Position numbers and translations under genes: made by a program
Notes under the pieces: generated by a model
Seen by the model: the letters and a program-made list of their open reading frames with translations, nothing else
Databases searched by the model: none
What the model was told of the DNA's origin: nothing
Shown: positions 45,521 through 58,430 of the stretch, in pieces
Numbering within the stretch: the first letter of the stretch is position 1
How the letters are laid out: the number at the start of each line of letters is the position of its first letter
Origin: Bolinopsis microptera
Taxonomy: Eukaryota; Ctenophora; Tentaculata; Lobata; Bolinopsidae
Direction: 5' to 3'
Assembly: GCF_026151205.1 (NCBI RefSeq)
Contig: NC_087082.1
Location: 14,045,365 to 14,109,364 of the forward strand
DNA: 64,000 bases

Positions 45521-48500
45521 TGGGGGGTTTAATTAAATTCTGACCGCTTTTTAAATTTGTGTTTTTTTAAAAGGAAAAAAATTTTTTTTTTGGGAAAAAA
45601 AGGGCTGGGCATCTCGAAACCCGGTTTTTTATCGCCTTTAACCGGGCCAAATTTCCAAATAGTTTTTTTCCTTTTTTGGGTTGATGTCATCTGTTTTTTT
45701 ACTAGTCCCCCGGGACGATTAACCCCTTTTAATTTACAGCACCTCGAAAAATTTTATTTTTTCCCCATCACACATTTTGGGCCCTTTGGGAATAAAAGGG
45801 GAAAATTAATTCACGACACTTTTCCCCCGGATTATAAAAAATTTTTCCCCGCCTTTTATAAAATTTTTAAACTCAATCAAAAAAAACCCGGGAAACGATT
45901 TAAACGGGAATAACTACAAAAGTAGTTGTTCTAAAAAAGGTTTTGATGGGGAAAATAGTCGAGTGATGGCCCAACCAAATTTTCTAAAAAAAATTTTTGG
46001 GCCCCAAAACCCGACTTACTATGGGGGCCAAGGGAAAAATTTTTCGTTTTGAACCAAGATTTAGCCAATAATCTTTTAAAGTTGTAGTTGTTAACCCCCA
46101 ATTCCGAACACATATTTTTTCTGGTTTCTTTTACTATTTTTTAAAACGGCCCGAAATCCCCCCAAACGGGGACATCAAACCAAAAAAGCCAACAAAAAGC
46201 TAATTTCAGCTCAAAAAAAGGGGTTGTTGAAACCTGCCTTTTTTTAGCGGGGTTTAAAAAAAAAAAAGGGAATAGGAAATATAAAACCTAATATGCTTTT
46301 CTTAAATTTTATTTGGGTTTTTTAGATTTCAAAAAATTTAACTCGGAAAGATTAAAAAAAAACGTTAGAATATGGGGAATTTCTTTTTAAAATTTAAAGG
46401 TTACCTGCCCCCTTTGGGCCAACATCAAAACATTGCCACGCCGGGGCGCAAACAACACAGTTTTTGCAAGTCAAACGGCTTGGTTATTTTTTAAATCCTT
46501 ATAACTTCATGACAACCTTCACTTTTACCTCACCCCTATAACTATTCAAATTTTTTTTAAAAATTTAAATTTTTTGATCCAAAAAGGGTTATGTTTTGGG
46601 GAATTTCGAATTTTTATAACGTTGCCCGTAAATTTTCAAATAAAATCCATACTTTTTTTCCCCAGATACGGGGCAAAAATTTTAAAAGGGGGTAGGGATT
46701 TAGGAAAATTTAAACATAAAGGATTTTGAAAAATTTCCTCGAACAAAGCTTTCGCCCTAGGGGGTTTTTTAGTATTTTATCCTGACTTTTTAAAATTTGG
46801 GAAAATTTTTTTGGGGTCATTTCCCCAACTGGAAATTTGGCCCCGACTGTGGAGGAGGAAAAAATTTCCAGATATAATGGGGTGAAAAAAAAAGAACAAA
46901 TTTTTGTTAGGTAAAACCCCTTTGGGTAGGCCCTTTTTGGGGGGAATAGAACCGAGTACCATTTCTGCAACCAAAAAAAAAACCCCTGTTTTGGGAAACC
47001 AAAAAAATTTCGGGGACATGTTTCAAATTTGGGAAAAAAGTTTACCCCATTGCTTTGCCTTGAAACCTTTTGGAAAACCCCTTGGGCCCCCTTATTTTTT
47101 CATTTTTGGTTTTTGTTTGTTCCCCGGAAAAAAAAAAAATTTTTTTGGGTTTTTTTAAATATTTGTTTTTTTTAAATTTAAAACCCTATTTCCAACTTTA
47201 TATCTCCCAAAATTTTTTTTGGGGACTTTTTTTAATTAAGGTGTTATGTGGTTTTGGGAAAGTCCCAGAAAATTTTCTAAAAATTTGCCTTTATATACCT
47301 CGTATTTTTTTGTACCGTTTCCTTTCTTTTTCCCCCAAAAATGTTGGACTCCCGTCCCATAAATTTCGTTAGTTTTTCCTCCTTGGAAAACCCCTTTTTT
47401 TAAATTTCCCTTTTTTAAATTCCGGGGAAAAATTCTATTTTAAATTTCAGGGGATTTAATTTAAAAAAAAACGTCAGACAAAAAAGGGCAAAAATTTTAA
47501 TTTTTTTTTTTAAATTTAACCTCTGCTTTTGGATAAAAAAATCGTTTTTAAACCCTTTGCTTACATTCAGATAAGTTCTTTTTTTCTTTACGGCAGGGAA
47601 AAACCAAAAGAAAACCGGAAGCGCTGGGTTTTTTGGGTTACAGTCCCTTTCCCGGGGTTTGGCTCCCTAATTTTTTAAAAATTTATTTTGTAACGGGTTT
47701 TTTGGGTGAAAGAAAACTAGTAAAACGGGCCCCCGTGAAAAAAAATTTTTAATAATGTTTTAAATCTTTATAAAAATTTATTTCAAAACGTCTTTACCCC
47801 CACCAAAGGGGAAATTAAAAAGGTTTTCCCGGGAAAATTTTTGAAAGAATTGCAAAATTTTTTAAAAATTTTTTAATAAAATTGTAGAAAAAACTTTGGG
47901 TTAAAGTTATCCCAAAAATTTGCTTTTTTCCAAAACTTCTTTCATGGGGTTTGGGCCTGTCGAACAAAAATTTTTTTTGGGGGGGGGTTAATACAAAAAA
48001 TTGAAAAATTTTTTTTCATCAGTGTTGTTTTAAACCCGAAATCCCGCCCTTCTTTGTCAACTTCCCCCAATACAAACAAATTCTTAGCAAAAGCTTGGTT
48101 AAAATTTAAAGGCCGGGGAGGGTTTTCCCCAAAAAACATACTTTTTTTGGGACGATAAAAAACCTGGAAGGGGAAACCGCTTTATTTATTATTTAAAATT
48201 TTTTTTTAATTTTAAATTTACAAATTTTTTAAAAACCATTTAAAACCGGGTTAAACCCCAGTGCTTCTGTTAAAGGGGGGGAAGGGGGGCTTATGATTTA
48301 AATTTTTTATTCGCCCGTTTTTTTGATCAAGAAAAATAAATAATTTAAAATTTTAAACAGCAAATTTGGGGTTTTTTTGCCTTTTATAAAAAGGGTTTTT
48401 TTTTTTTTTTAATTTTCCCATTTCCCTTTTTAAGGACACACAATTTTTCATTTGTTTAAACCCCGGCCCCTCAAGGCCCCCAAAAATTTGGGCCTTTTTT

Positions 48501-51500
48501 TTAACCCCTAAAAATTTAATTTAAATTTCTTTTTTCCCTTGAACTCTTAAAACAAAAAAAGGTTTTTTTTAAAAAAGTAAAAACTTTAAAACAATTTTAA
48601 AATTTTGGGGTGCCCAAATTTAATTTTATCATAAATTAAATTCCAAAAACGGGTCACGTAAATTTTAAATGCACCAAAAAATTAAAAGGGAAAAGCCAAA
48701 CCCAATATCGATTAAAAAAATGAAAATAAAACCCTATGGGAAATTTCCCTAATAAATGCAAGTAATGACAAATTTTTCCGGGAATGAAACAAAAAGGGTG
48801 ATTTTTTTTTCAATACTGTTCTTTTTCCCCTTAAGGGGAAAACTTGGGGGAGGGGTAATAAAATAAACAAAATTTAACTTTGGGGCCCTTTTTTTGAAAA
48901 TATACCCCCTTTGGAAATTCCTCAACGTCATTTTTAAGTTTTTTATTTTTAGCAAAATTTTCTTTTTTTTTGTTGTTCTAAAAATTTAAAATAAAAATAG
49001 AATTTTTAAAGAAAATAAAAATGAAAAATTTAAAAATTTAAATTTTCATTTTATTTTATTTCCCCTTTTGCGGTTTAAAAAGGGTTTTTTACCTGACAGT
49101 GCACCCGGGTTTTTTAAAGCAACATTGATTTCTTATTTTTTTAAAAAAATTTATTTCAACGTTTTAACATTGGGGGGAAACTAACGGATTTTTTAAAAAA
49201 TTTTGTAAACAAGACGAAATTTTTAAAAATTATCGAAAAATTGGGTTCCCTTTAAAAATTTATTACTATATCCCACTTAAACGCCCGGGAAATCGAAAAC
49301 TCCCCGCTCCCCTTAAGAACAAACCTTTTCTGACGTCCCCCGCTTTTTTATAAATTTGTATAGAGACAAAAAAAAAAAAAACCCCCCTATAAATGATTTT
49401 TCCCTCAGGAAAAATTCAAAAAATTTTTTTGGTAAAAAAAAATTTTTAGAAAATGGGGTAGAAACCCACCTAATGTTTTCACCCTTATCCCTGATACCTT
49501 GAAATGGGTTTTATTTATGACTAATTTTCTACATGTAATGGATTTATGTGAAGTTCCTTTTTTTTTGATGAAGCGTTTGTAAGGTTACGTTTATGGTTTA
49601 TTTTTGAAGGTTTACAATTAAAAATGTCATATGTGACGCCAAAAATATCGGAAAAGCAGAATTGATTTTCGAAAAATGGGGAGGATTTAAGGTTTTTTTT
49701 TGTAACGAGTACAATCAAACATATGAAGAATTTTCTATAAATGGTTTGGAAAGGTTTTTTTTTTAAAATAAAAAACCCCAGGGAAAGGAAACCACAATTA
49801 TTTGGGTTTTTTAAAAAAATAACCCGGCCCCGAAAAAAAAAATGTAATAAGTGTCAAAAAAAAAACAAACAATCTTCCAACAATTGGGAACCAAAAACGA
49901 AATTTCAAAAAGGAAACCAGAAAACATCGTTTTCATACCGGGGGCTTTCTAAATTTTTCAAGATTTCTGCGGGTTATTTTTTTTAAACCCTTTTAAAAAT
50001 TGATTTCCCTCCAAATATTTTTAAAATGAAGCAAAAGGGTGGGACCTTTTGGCCATACGGGAAATTTTACAGGGAACCCCAAAACCCAAAGGGACGGGGC
50101 CCCCAATGAAAGGGGAAGGGCGTGTAAGATTTTTCGGCTACCCATTTTACTTTTAAATTTGCCAAACCCCTTAGAACCCAGGTTTGTTTCGATTTATGGA
50201 AATTTGACAGCCTATCTTGACAAAACCCGTCGAACCTTTTTTAAGTCCAAAAACATTCCCCTTCTGCTTTTGGAAAATTTTGGACCCGTTCCGAAAAAAA
50301 ATGAGGAAAAAATCCAAAATCTGGGACAAATGACTTTGGGGGGGGCAGGGTTTCCCCCCGATATCTTTACGACAAAAACTTTTCCCCTACCCATCTCTTG
50401 GCTGAGGGGCGGGAAATAAAGACTGGTTTTTAAAAGGAGAAAAGACCCCAAAAAGAAATCGGCCAACATGTGAATCGGCCGATTGCTCGGTTTTGGTGAC
50501 GCACATAAATTGAAGAGTTTACATTCGCCCAAGACGACCATTAATTAAATTTTCCAAATTTTTGTGTAACGGGTTTTTGGGCATTTTCGAACATCAAGAG
50601 TTTGGCGGGGCAGACAGATCATCCGAAAAAGGTTTTTAAAAAACCCCCCCCGCCATTGGAACAAAAAAAATTTAATTGGGAAATTTTTTATACTTGTGTT
50701 GGCCCGGGTATTAAAATTTAGGACTATAAATAAAAATTTCGTTTTAAAAAAAATTTCTTTCCCCTTTCCCCTTTTTTGGACTCACGGTATACAAAAAAAG
50801 CTTTTAAAACCCAAAACCATGGGAGACTGCACAAAATAAATGGAAAAATGTACGGGGGACTTATTTCTTGAAAAAAAGCCCAAAAAGCAGCCCTTTTTTC
50901 CATTGCCCACCCCTTAACTATACTCATGTAAATTGAAAAATCAATTCAGGAAGGAATTTTTTTCAATGTCAAAAAAGAGAAAAGAATCGGTTGGGCCTTT
51001 TTTAAATAAAATTAAAAAAGGGGGGACGGTTTTTTAAAAAAAGACCCTAATTTTTCTGCAAAAAAACGATAATTTGGCGATTTTTTTACAAAGTTTGAAA
51101 GGGGAACATTTGGCGATTGCCCCAATGGGAAATTTCATGTAAAAATTTAAAAACTTTTTATGCATATCCTTCAAAAAAGCTTCATTGGACGGGGCCAAAA
51201 AAATGTGATGGGGGAAAATTTGATTTGCTGCTACCCGACCATGAAAGAGGGGCGTTTTGAACAACAATTATTTCCCAAAAATCATCTAAAGGTTTTTAGT
51301 TGGGTTTGTTGGGTTTTTTGCAAACAATTAATTTAAAAACCCCGTCCCCAAAAAATTTTTTTTTTTTTTTAAAAAATTTTTAGACACCCTGGCAACCAAC
51401 ATTTTAAATCTGCATTGAACAATAAACTCAACAACTTCATCCCCTGTTGGGGGTCTAAAACGGGGGCGTTTCCTGGAAAATGTTGCTATTTTAACTCAGG

Positions 51501-53420
51501 CATCCTTTCGGAATCCAAAACGTAAAAAAAAGATTTAATTTTTTTAAACTAGTTTATGGGGGTTGGGGTTTTTGGGGGTGTTCATACATTCCTGGTCAAA
51601 TATCCCTCTTTTCAAAGACAGTTTTTCAGCAAAATTTTTTGGGGACGGGGTTTATCAAAGTTTAAAAAAAGAACCAAACAAACACTGAAAAAAAGGGCAC
51701 ACATCGTGATAAAAGTCCCAAATTTCAAACATTTTGTCTAACCCCCATTTTTCCCCTTAAAGGTCCAAAAATAGGATATCTTTTCAATTTATGCCCAAAA
51801 ACCAAAAAATTTCAAATTTTTCCCGCCCTTTTTTAAACCCAAAGCATGCACATTTAAAAAATAAGCAATTTTGGAAGACTCGTTGACCGGGAGGGTACAC
51901 TTGGGGAAAAAACGATTTGTTTGATAAGCCAATGTTTTTAAACCCATATGGAGGCATTGGGGGACCAAAGTTTTACTTTTATGGGCCCAAAGATGGCGTT
52001 TGTTTTGTTTAAAAACTTTGGGATCAGGAAAAAAACCCACAAAAAAATTTATGTTTGGGCAAATCTTAAACCGAATTTCTGGGGTTTCACCATCATATTT
52101 TTCTGCTACAGCAAGGTTTTTTCTTTTACAAAAGCTCAAAACAACAAAAAAAGAAAGGCAAAACGAAACCCAAAAAAGACGCTTTAAAATTTAAAAAGGG
52201 AAACCCCTCTTTTAAATAGCCCCATAATTTTCAAAAGATTTTTTTTTTGTTGGGCCCTTTTTATCCCGGGTGTATTTGCATTCTTTTTTAATTTAAAGGG
52301 TGCACAGCCTTGGGAACCAATTTTCTTGTCTTTGGGTTCTACCAAAAAAATTCGTGATTTAAAAACCCTTCAATCATGAATTTAAAAAATCGGACAATCA
52401 AGTTGAAAGGGGAAATAAATTTTGAAAATTTGGGGGATCTTTTAATTTTTAAAATGTCTTTTATAAGGGCATTTTTTCCCACGAAAAAAACAAATTCGCT
52501 AGAAAATTTAAGAAAAAAAAAGAGATGTGGGGGAAAAAACGTCCCATGACCCCCGCAATCTGCTTTCAATGCCCAAAAAAGCGGGCAGGACAAGATAAAA
52601 AATCAGAAATTGTTTAAAAATAACCAAAAATGTCAACATGGGAAATTTTACTTTTTTTGCCAAAAAAAAGAATGATACTATGGACTTGGGTTCTGCTTTT
52701 AAAACAATATCACAAAAAAAATTCCCCCACATTGAAAAAAACAAAATGAATACTCCAAAAATTTTCTTAAGAGGAAAATTTTTTGCGAAACCCAAAATTC
52801 AGTTTTTAAGCAAAAAGATATGATTTTGATTTTAAACTTTTTTCCAAAAAATAAAAAATTAAAAAAAGGTACACAATCGAACAAAATTTAAAAAGGGCCC
52901 CAAAAAGGGATTAAAATTTTGCCCATAAAGGTGGGTCGTTTAAACAATAAAAAGGACAACTTTCCCGAACAGGGGGTTTTTTTTTTGCCCCCAAAGTCTC
53001 AAAACATCCCTCCACCAGTAAAAAAAATTAAAAAATATTTAAAAGGGGTGAAACAATCAAATAATAAATATATTTAAAATTTTAGTTGTTCCCCCTTAAA
53101 AACAATAACTCGGGAAAATTTTTTAAAAAATCACCCCCCTTCTTAACGGGTCATTTTTCCCAAGGGGGTAACTCATATGACTTTTAAAAGGGTTTCATAC
53201 CCCCTTTCCCCTACCGAAGGTTTGTGGGGCGAAGGGGTCTGTTTTCCCCCCTCTTCTTCTTCAGGGCAGGAACCCGATTTCTTTCCCTTTTTGCTCGTTC
53301 TTCGCTGGATCGTCCCGGGCAATCCATTAAAATCTTTTTTTGCGGGCTCCCTCAGTCTCCCGGGTTTTATCAAACCCGGGGGGGGGGAACCCCCGGTTGA
53401 AACTTGGGGCCCGGGGGTCT

Positions 53421-54101
53421 TTACTGGGGATAGGGCCCTACTACCTTGGGTCTTTCCCCAAACCACCTATCGCCCTTTGAATGAGGGTTTTTTTCCCCGC
53501 TCCTCCAAAAATGCCGGGTTAAAATAGCGGGTGGGGGAAAAATGTTCTTCCCCCCTTTTTCCCCAAACCCCGAAAGGGTTCCCTTTCTCCTGTCCTCCTC
53601 TGCAGCCACACTCTTCATCACCTTCTTCAGGATTTTACTGTTGCAGACCGTACCACTTGCACTGTTCTGTTGAACAGCTGCACTATAGTTCTGAATCCCT
53701 GACTCCACCGTTGTTTGGACTGTCTCCTCAACAGACGTCTTAAGCAACTGTAGTTGTTCGTCCTTCTGCATCAGCAGCTGGCCCTGCAGTCTGATCACCT
53801 TTTCTTTGTCTGCTAGTGCTTCCGTCTTGAAGCACTCGATGATCTCCTTCAAGAGATACATCTGACTACTCTGCCGACGAACAAGGTCCACTGCATCCAC
53901 AATCCAGCCAGACAGAGTCTGTTTATCCTTAGTCTTGATCTTTTCACGACTATCGTAGTCGATTTCACGGTAGTCTATATGCAGGTCTTTTTCTAACTGA
54001 TCGGACCAGCGTGCAACACAGCCTTCCACATCTTCCTGTTGATCATAGTTGAACTCCTTAATCAACTCCTGGGATCGGGTCAAAGTTGGGTCATCCCCCA
54101 T
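53421..54101 (-). CDS. LINE ORF1-like protein, N-terminal part
   Basis: The likely start is the ATG at 54,099-54,101 (context ACTATGG) giving MGDDPTLTRS; the frame continues open upstream to 54,200 but that part looks untranslated. Residues about 68-135 are a coiled coil with hydrophobic heptads (VDLVRRQSSQMYLLKEIIEC, then KVIRLQGQLLMQKDEQLQLL). VAAEEDRRK at 166-173 followed by a GFGEKG-like stretch is where ORF1 proteins of many invertebrate LINEs begin an RRM (EEDRxKNLxVFGLxE). From about 53,590 downward the sequence is unreliable, so the RRM is garbled. ORF1 proteins are trimeric RNA-binding chaperones of non-LTR elements. Whether it belongs to the same LINE as 44,940-45,520 is unknown. 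Confidence 0.6.
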   Translation of the reverse strand: MGDDPTLTRSQELIKEFNYDQQEDVEGCVARWSDQLEKDLHIDYREIDYDSREKIKTKDKQTLSGWIVDAVDLVRRQSSQMYLLKEIIECFKTEALADKEKVIRLQGQLLMQKDEQLQLLKTSVEETVQTTVESGIQNYSAAVQQNSASGTVCNSKILKKVMKSVAAEEDRRKGTLSGFGEKGGKNIFPPPAILTRHFWRSGEKNPHSKGDRWFGERPKVVGPYPQ

Positions 54102-54392
54102 AGTGTACTTGTATAGTAATGTACAAGCACACACGCAAAGGTAAACTACGCGGTAACAGCAATATTGACAACCATTCCTGAAGAATGCGAAACATCTCAA
54201 AACGAGGATTTTATCTTGGAAAAAGATAAAGGAAAAAGAAAAGGCTCGATTTTTGTTTAACTGAAATTCTTGTTTAGCTGAAAAAGAATGGTATTGTTTT
54301 CGTAAAATATACTTAATCGTTAAAGGACTGAATAGATATGATTATGAAGAGACAATTACTATTTTAGAGAACTGTGAACTTCATTTCAGCAG

Positions 54393-55488
54393 GCATAAGT
54401 CAAGACACTGGTGTAATTATCCCAGGCCCGGCTATGCCATGAAGTGAAAATCTATATTAAATCACGGCACTTTCCAGTATTAGCCACAATAATCCAGATG
54501 AAACTTACAGTTACATTTAAGCCCCACTCTCAGCCCCGCTCTCACTCTGGTAATTAGTGTTTTTGGCAACCCTGTACGGTGCACTATAACAGTATAACAT
54601 TACACACATCGCACCAGTCCAGCGGAGCGCCAAGCTTCTATAATCATCCCCAGTGCAAGCCCCAATTACCAGCAAGCCCCAATTACAAGCCCCAATTACC
54701 AGCCTACGGCCCCAATTACCAGCGCGGCACCCGCACCCGACTACCATGAGCCTACTACCATGAGCCTACTACCATGAGCCTACTAGTACTAGTACTACCA
54801 AGGCTCATGCGTAGTCGGGTGCCGACTTAAACCCGAGACTAATTTCTCCTAACCAGTTAGATCACGGAAACAGCCCTTTTAGAAGCGTGAAACTAACTGG
54901 CTCCAAAACGTACGCTGACAGAAATTTTAGATGTTATGAAGAAATTTCCTGGGCAACAGGGCCAGCCCCTGTTGCCACTTCCGAGCACAAATCCACTGAA
55001 AGTTTTTAACACAATTATAAGGCTTCGAAAGTCTGGGATCCATGAATCCCGGGGTTCCGCGGGGTAAAAATTAATTGATTCAGTTGCTTCCGGACAATTT
55101 TTGTTTGCAAGACTTTCATCCCACTATAGCCGTGTAAGTTACACTGTAACATTGCCCTGTTACAGTTTTGGTAATCCAGCCGTCTCCCTGGCTGGAGCCA
55201 AAACTTATGAAATTCGAAAATCCTCTAATTACCAATTTTATGGTTTACATTGACTCAGATTATCCAATTCTGGCAATAAACCTTAAATTTAAACCTTAAA
55301 TTTAACACATACCACCACTTTTCCATTCATAGGGTGATCCACATTACTGTTTATTATATCTTGTTTGACGATGCTTGTTTATGTATTTAGCCCCTGCCAT
55401 TTTACTTTGCATTTATCCAAGTCTTTTATTAGTACAAAAGGTCAATCCTAAATTAACGATCATTTTATATCCGTAATAAAGTAATAAT
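54393..55488 (+). repeat. Duplicated segment, copy 2
   Basis: Matches 35,061-35,908 but is about 250 bp longer. Extra pieces include a 54,660-54,830 block with CCCCAATTAC repeats and a foldback, an insertion of about 85 bp near 54,870-54,957, and several short tandem additions. The flanks diverge at about 55,488. Confidence 0.88.
54724..54826. repeat. Foldback with 14-bp tandem repeats
   Basis: CGGCACCCGCACCCGACTAC at the left pairs with GTAGTCGGGTGCCG at the right. Between them are three units of TACTACCATGAGCC and a CTAGTACTAGTACTA stretch. Present only in copy 2 of the duplicated segment. Confidence 0.75.
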
Positions 55489-56569
55489 ATGTGATAGATA
55501 TCAGCGATGAAATATTCATGATGGTTCGTACACTTGGCACTGTAATTACATTATTATGTTTAAAAATTAATGAAATTACCGTAATTTCATTTTTATTAAT
55601 TTGGAACTTGAAAAGTTATAGGTACGACTGAAACTTTTAAATTGTTTTCATTGAATGAGAATTACTTTGCCCGACAAAAATAAATGACTTTAAAACACAA
55701 GGCACCATTTCCTGAATTCACCCAACTATAATAGTATAAATATAATACATTAATCTCATAACACTAACATGAGGTCTCGGTCGATAGCCTCGACCCAAAG
55801 TTGATTGTCGGAGTAACTTAAACAAAAGTGACGGCAAAGGATTCACCGGACAACGATATATACATAAAACTAAAAGATCCCGCGTAAGGAGCTGGAATTG
55901 TACAAATTAAATTTCGAGTTCAACCGTTATACCCAAAGACAATATAAATAAATTATGGGAAAGCTAAGCAAAATTGTCAATGTCTTAGCAGATGCAGCTC
56001 AGAACTAAATTAAGAATTTAAAATTTAATAGAGATAATAATAATAACTCGTGATGACGTAGCGTTATAAACTTTTCAATTCAGATGCAAGCAAGATGCGA
56101 CTTTGAGCTTCATAACCGATCAAAATTTGAAAAAGAAGAAATTCAGATTCCAATCATTTTCATTTATAAAAGACACCAAGACGGACCCCTCGCCTGTGGC
56201 TGTATTTATCCATGCAACGGTGAAAGTTTGTAACGATGATGATATGGACAGGTACATATTTGGTGTTTTCTGAAGTTATGATGAGATTTGTTCTTGCTAT
56301 AGATAATTGAACAAGATAAACTAGAGGTGCAAAACTTAATTGCAAAGGATTTGTTTTGCATTCTTACCAATTAATTGGATATTTCCTTTAAACTGACTTA
56401 AAAAGTCTTTTTGTTGGCTTGATAATATCTGATTGGTTTGACGACTGTTCCTCCACAGCTGCGACGAAACATGTGACCCTGGAAGAAGGAAGAAACGATC
56501 ATTAATCTAGAAGATGAGGACAGATACCGTGTTTATCAGGGGCCTATAATTGCCAAAACAAATCATACT
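55489..56569. other. Non-coding spacer
   Basis: AT-rich. A possible acceptor at 56,457-56,458 (GTTCCTCCACAG) precedes a short open piece, CDETCDPGRRKKRSLI in one frame, ending in TAG at about 56,510; too short to call. Confidence 0.35.
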
Positions 56570-56959
56570 TACCTTATCGGACCTTATTTGAACGGACATT
56601 AATTGAACGCTGGAGGCCCTAGCGCTCATCTTAATGTCCGTTCAAATAAAATCCGTTCATTTAATGTCCGTCCAAGTTAAAGTCCGTTTAATTTTTTTCA
56701 AAAATTTTTCCATTTCGAACTTTTTGTCCAGAATATGACAACTTTTAATTTCAGTGTATTTCAATAGCTACCATTAGACTAAACTATATTGTTAAATCAA
56801 TGAAAACAAGTTATTATAAAATTTTAACGATCTAAATTGTAAATATCACATTATGGCATGATCACTATCTTGATCTAAATTATTTTGCCCATGCAGTTGA
56901 TATACAAGGAAAAACAAATCAATCTCCTCCTAAGTATACATTTCCGAAAGACTTTGAGG

Positions 56960-57700
56960 TTCTCTCAACACATCAGCTCACTGGGCAACTATCAATATTT
57001 CAGAACCTGGGAGTATAACATTCTTTTCAGATTCACAGGCAGCAATCCTAGCAGTCACACACCACACGGTCACATCTAACTTAGTTCTTGATACCATTAA
57101 CTACCTTAACAAACTAGGACAAACCCACTCAGTCAATGTCAGGTGGGTCCCAGGACATGCAGGTATTCCAGGAAACGAAAGAGCTGATAAACTAGCCAGA
57201 GAAGGATCACTCACAATCGCTCTAGGTCCTGAACCCTTCATCAGCATATCCGAAGGAGCAATTAAGACGGCAGTAAAGGAGTATTTACACGGAATTCATC
57301 TTCGTAGATACAGGAACACGGCACTGAGCGAGAAAGGGAAAATACCACTAACAATCCTACTCACCAAATATAAATACAGGAATCTTGGACTTGCAGGAAA
57401 TCATCAAAGATGGCTAACCTGGCTCTTCACAGGACATAGCCCCCTAGCATACTTCCAATACAAGGCAAACAATTTCACATCCCCCCGTTGTGAACACTGT
57501 CCAGAAGAGGAAGAAACCTCGGAACACTTCATGTGTCACTGTATAGGATACATGACCATTAGGCTAAGAATTTTCGGTAATATATATTTCTAACCTGGGA
57601 AGACATAGTATCAGCTAGAATTAGTACGGTTATAAAATTTATCGAGGCAACCAATAGACTACTAAAGGAGGATCTTTTCGAGGATCCCATTAACCACTAA
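56960..57700 (+). pseudogene. LINE ORF2 fragment: RNase H and C-terminal knuckle
   Basis: The frame, with no ATG at its start, includes SITFFSDSQAAILAV, then VRWVPGHAGIPGNERADKLA. FSDSQAA and WVPGHxGIxGNERAD are hallmark motifs of the RNase HI domain in non-LTR retrotransposons, containing catalytic-site D and H/D residues. TGHSPLAYF and CEHCPEEEETSEHFMCHC follow as the C-terminal knuckle. A stop arises at about 57,591 after a 2-bp slip in an ATATAT run; in the next frame TWEDIVSARISTVIKFIEAT continues to a stop at 57,700. RT and endonuclease are absent. It is nested in transposon copy C. Confidence 0.85.
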
Positions 57701-58039
57701 CACAAATAGGACATCTTGCAGTTTTTCTAGGCACTGACCGTCCCTGGAAGTCCCTGTCTCCCCATCGTTAACCCGTAAGGGGTTGCACCAGGGGCGGTGG
57801 TAACAGCACTTCAAGACTCTCGGAGTCTGTTGTCGATATCTATGTATAATATATTTATGGTATATAATTTGGGAGTCTCTCTCTCCAGCAGCAGGAGTTG
57901 GAGAATGGGGACGCGTTGTGAAAGCCACCGCAAGGAAGGCTTACAGTCGACGCCGACCAATCAAAAGAAGACTTTGAGGTTATTTTTAACGAGAAACATT
58001 GGGCAAATGAATCTACAACAATAAGTTTTATCGACAACA

Positions 58040-58430
58040 TCATAGTGCCGTATGTTAACGACGAAAAGGTTCTCCTTGGTCTGCCGGAGGCACAGAAATC
58101 TTTTCTAGTATATGATGTTTTCAAGGGTCACTTGACAGAAAAAAGTCAACGAAATTGTGGCACTCAACAACATAGTTCATGAGCTAGTGCCTAGTTCCCG
58201 CGAACATGACAAACTTGTTTCACATTTCAACCTCTAGATATTACGGTAAATCGTGTTGCCAAGGACATTGTCCGACGTTGTTATAGTTCATACTACTCAG
58301 GGGAGGTAATGAAACAGATAAGTGCTGGGAAAGCTCCACGTGATGTTAAGGTTAAAGTTGTCTAAGATAAAACCACTTCACGCCGAATGGCTTGTAAAAG
58401 TTTACACTGAAATGTAGGACCGAGGTAGTT
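58040..58430 (+). pseudogene. DDE_1 (pogo-type) transposase relic, copy C
   Basis: Pieces in shifting frames: KVLLGLPEAQKSFLVYDVFK, then ENxIVALNNIVHEL, PLDITVNRVAKDIVRRCYSS, and KIKPLHAEWLVKVYTEM. The PLD of a QPLD motif marks the last catalytic acid of the pogo-type DDE domain, followed by the typical xNxxxKxxxRxxYxxYY helix. At least three frame breaks. It is the best evidence for the class of the CCTTATCGG family. Confidence 0.75.

Larger units (their letters stand above)
37790..53590. other. Low-quality, homopolymer-inflated sequence (probable assembly artefact)
   Basis: The character changes abruptly: runs of 4-10 identical bases of all four kinds appear everywhere, and translated frames become strings of F, K, P and G. 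Large parts can be recognised as corrupted versions of clean sequence elsewhere in the window: 38,170-40,165 (like 21,170-22,938), 41,640-43,600 (like 33,060-34,990) and 44,940-45,520 (like 18,170-18,720). At 42,970-43,030 a 10-nt spacer between TTCGAG and GCGGC has grown to about 55 nt of A and G runs. Real biology would not inflate every run this way; poor base calls or unpolished reads are far more likely. No frame inside it is annotated as a gene. Confidence 0.9.

Noticed and set aside
40216-53527. Dozens of frames of 60-126 codons in the garbled region
   Set aside because: Composition is F/K/P/G-rich because of inflated homopolymers, both strands are equally open, and the underlying sequence is a distorted copy of known repeats.
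56459-56510. Last exon encoding CDETCDPGRRKKRSLI
   Set aside because: A good acceptor exists, but the piece is only 17 codons, the phase is uncertain and no partner exon is known.
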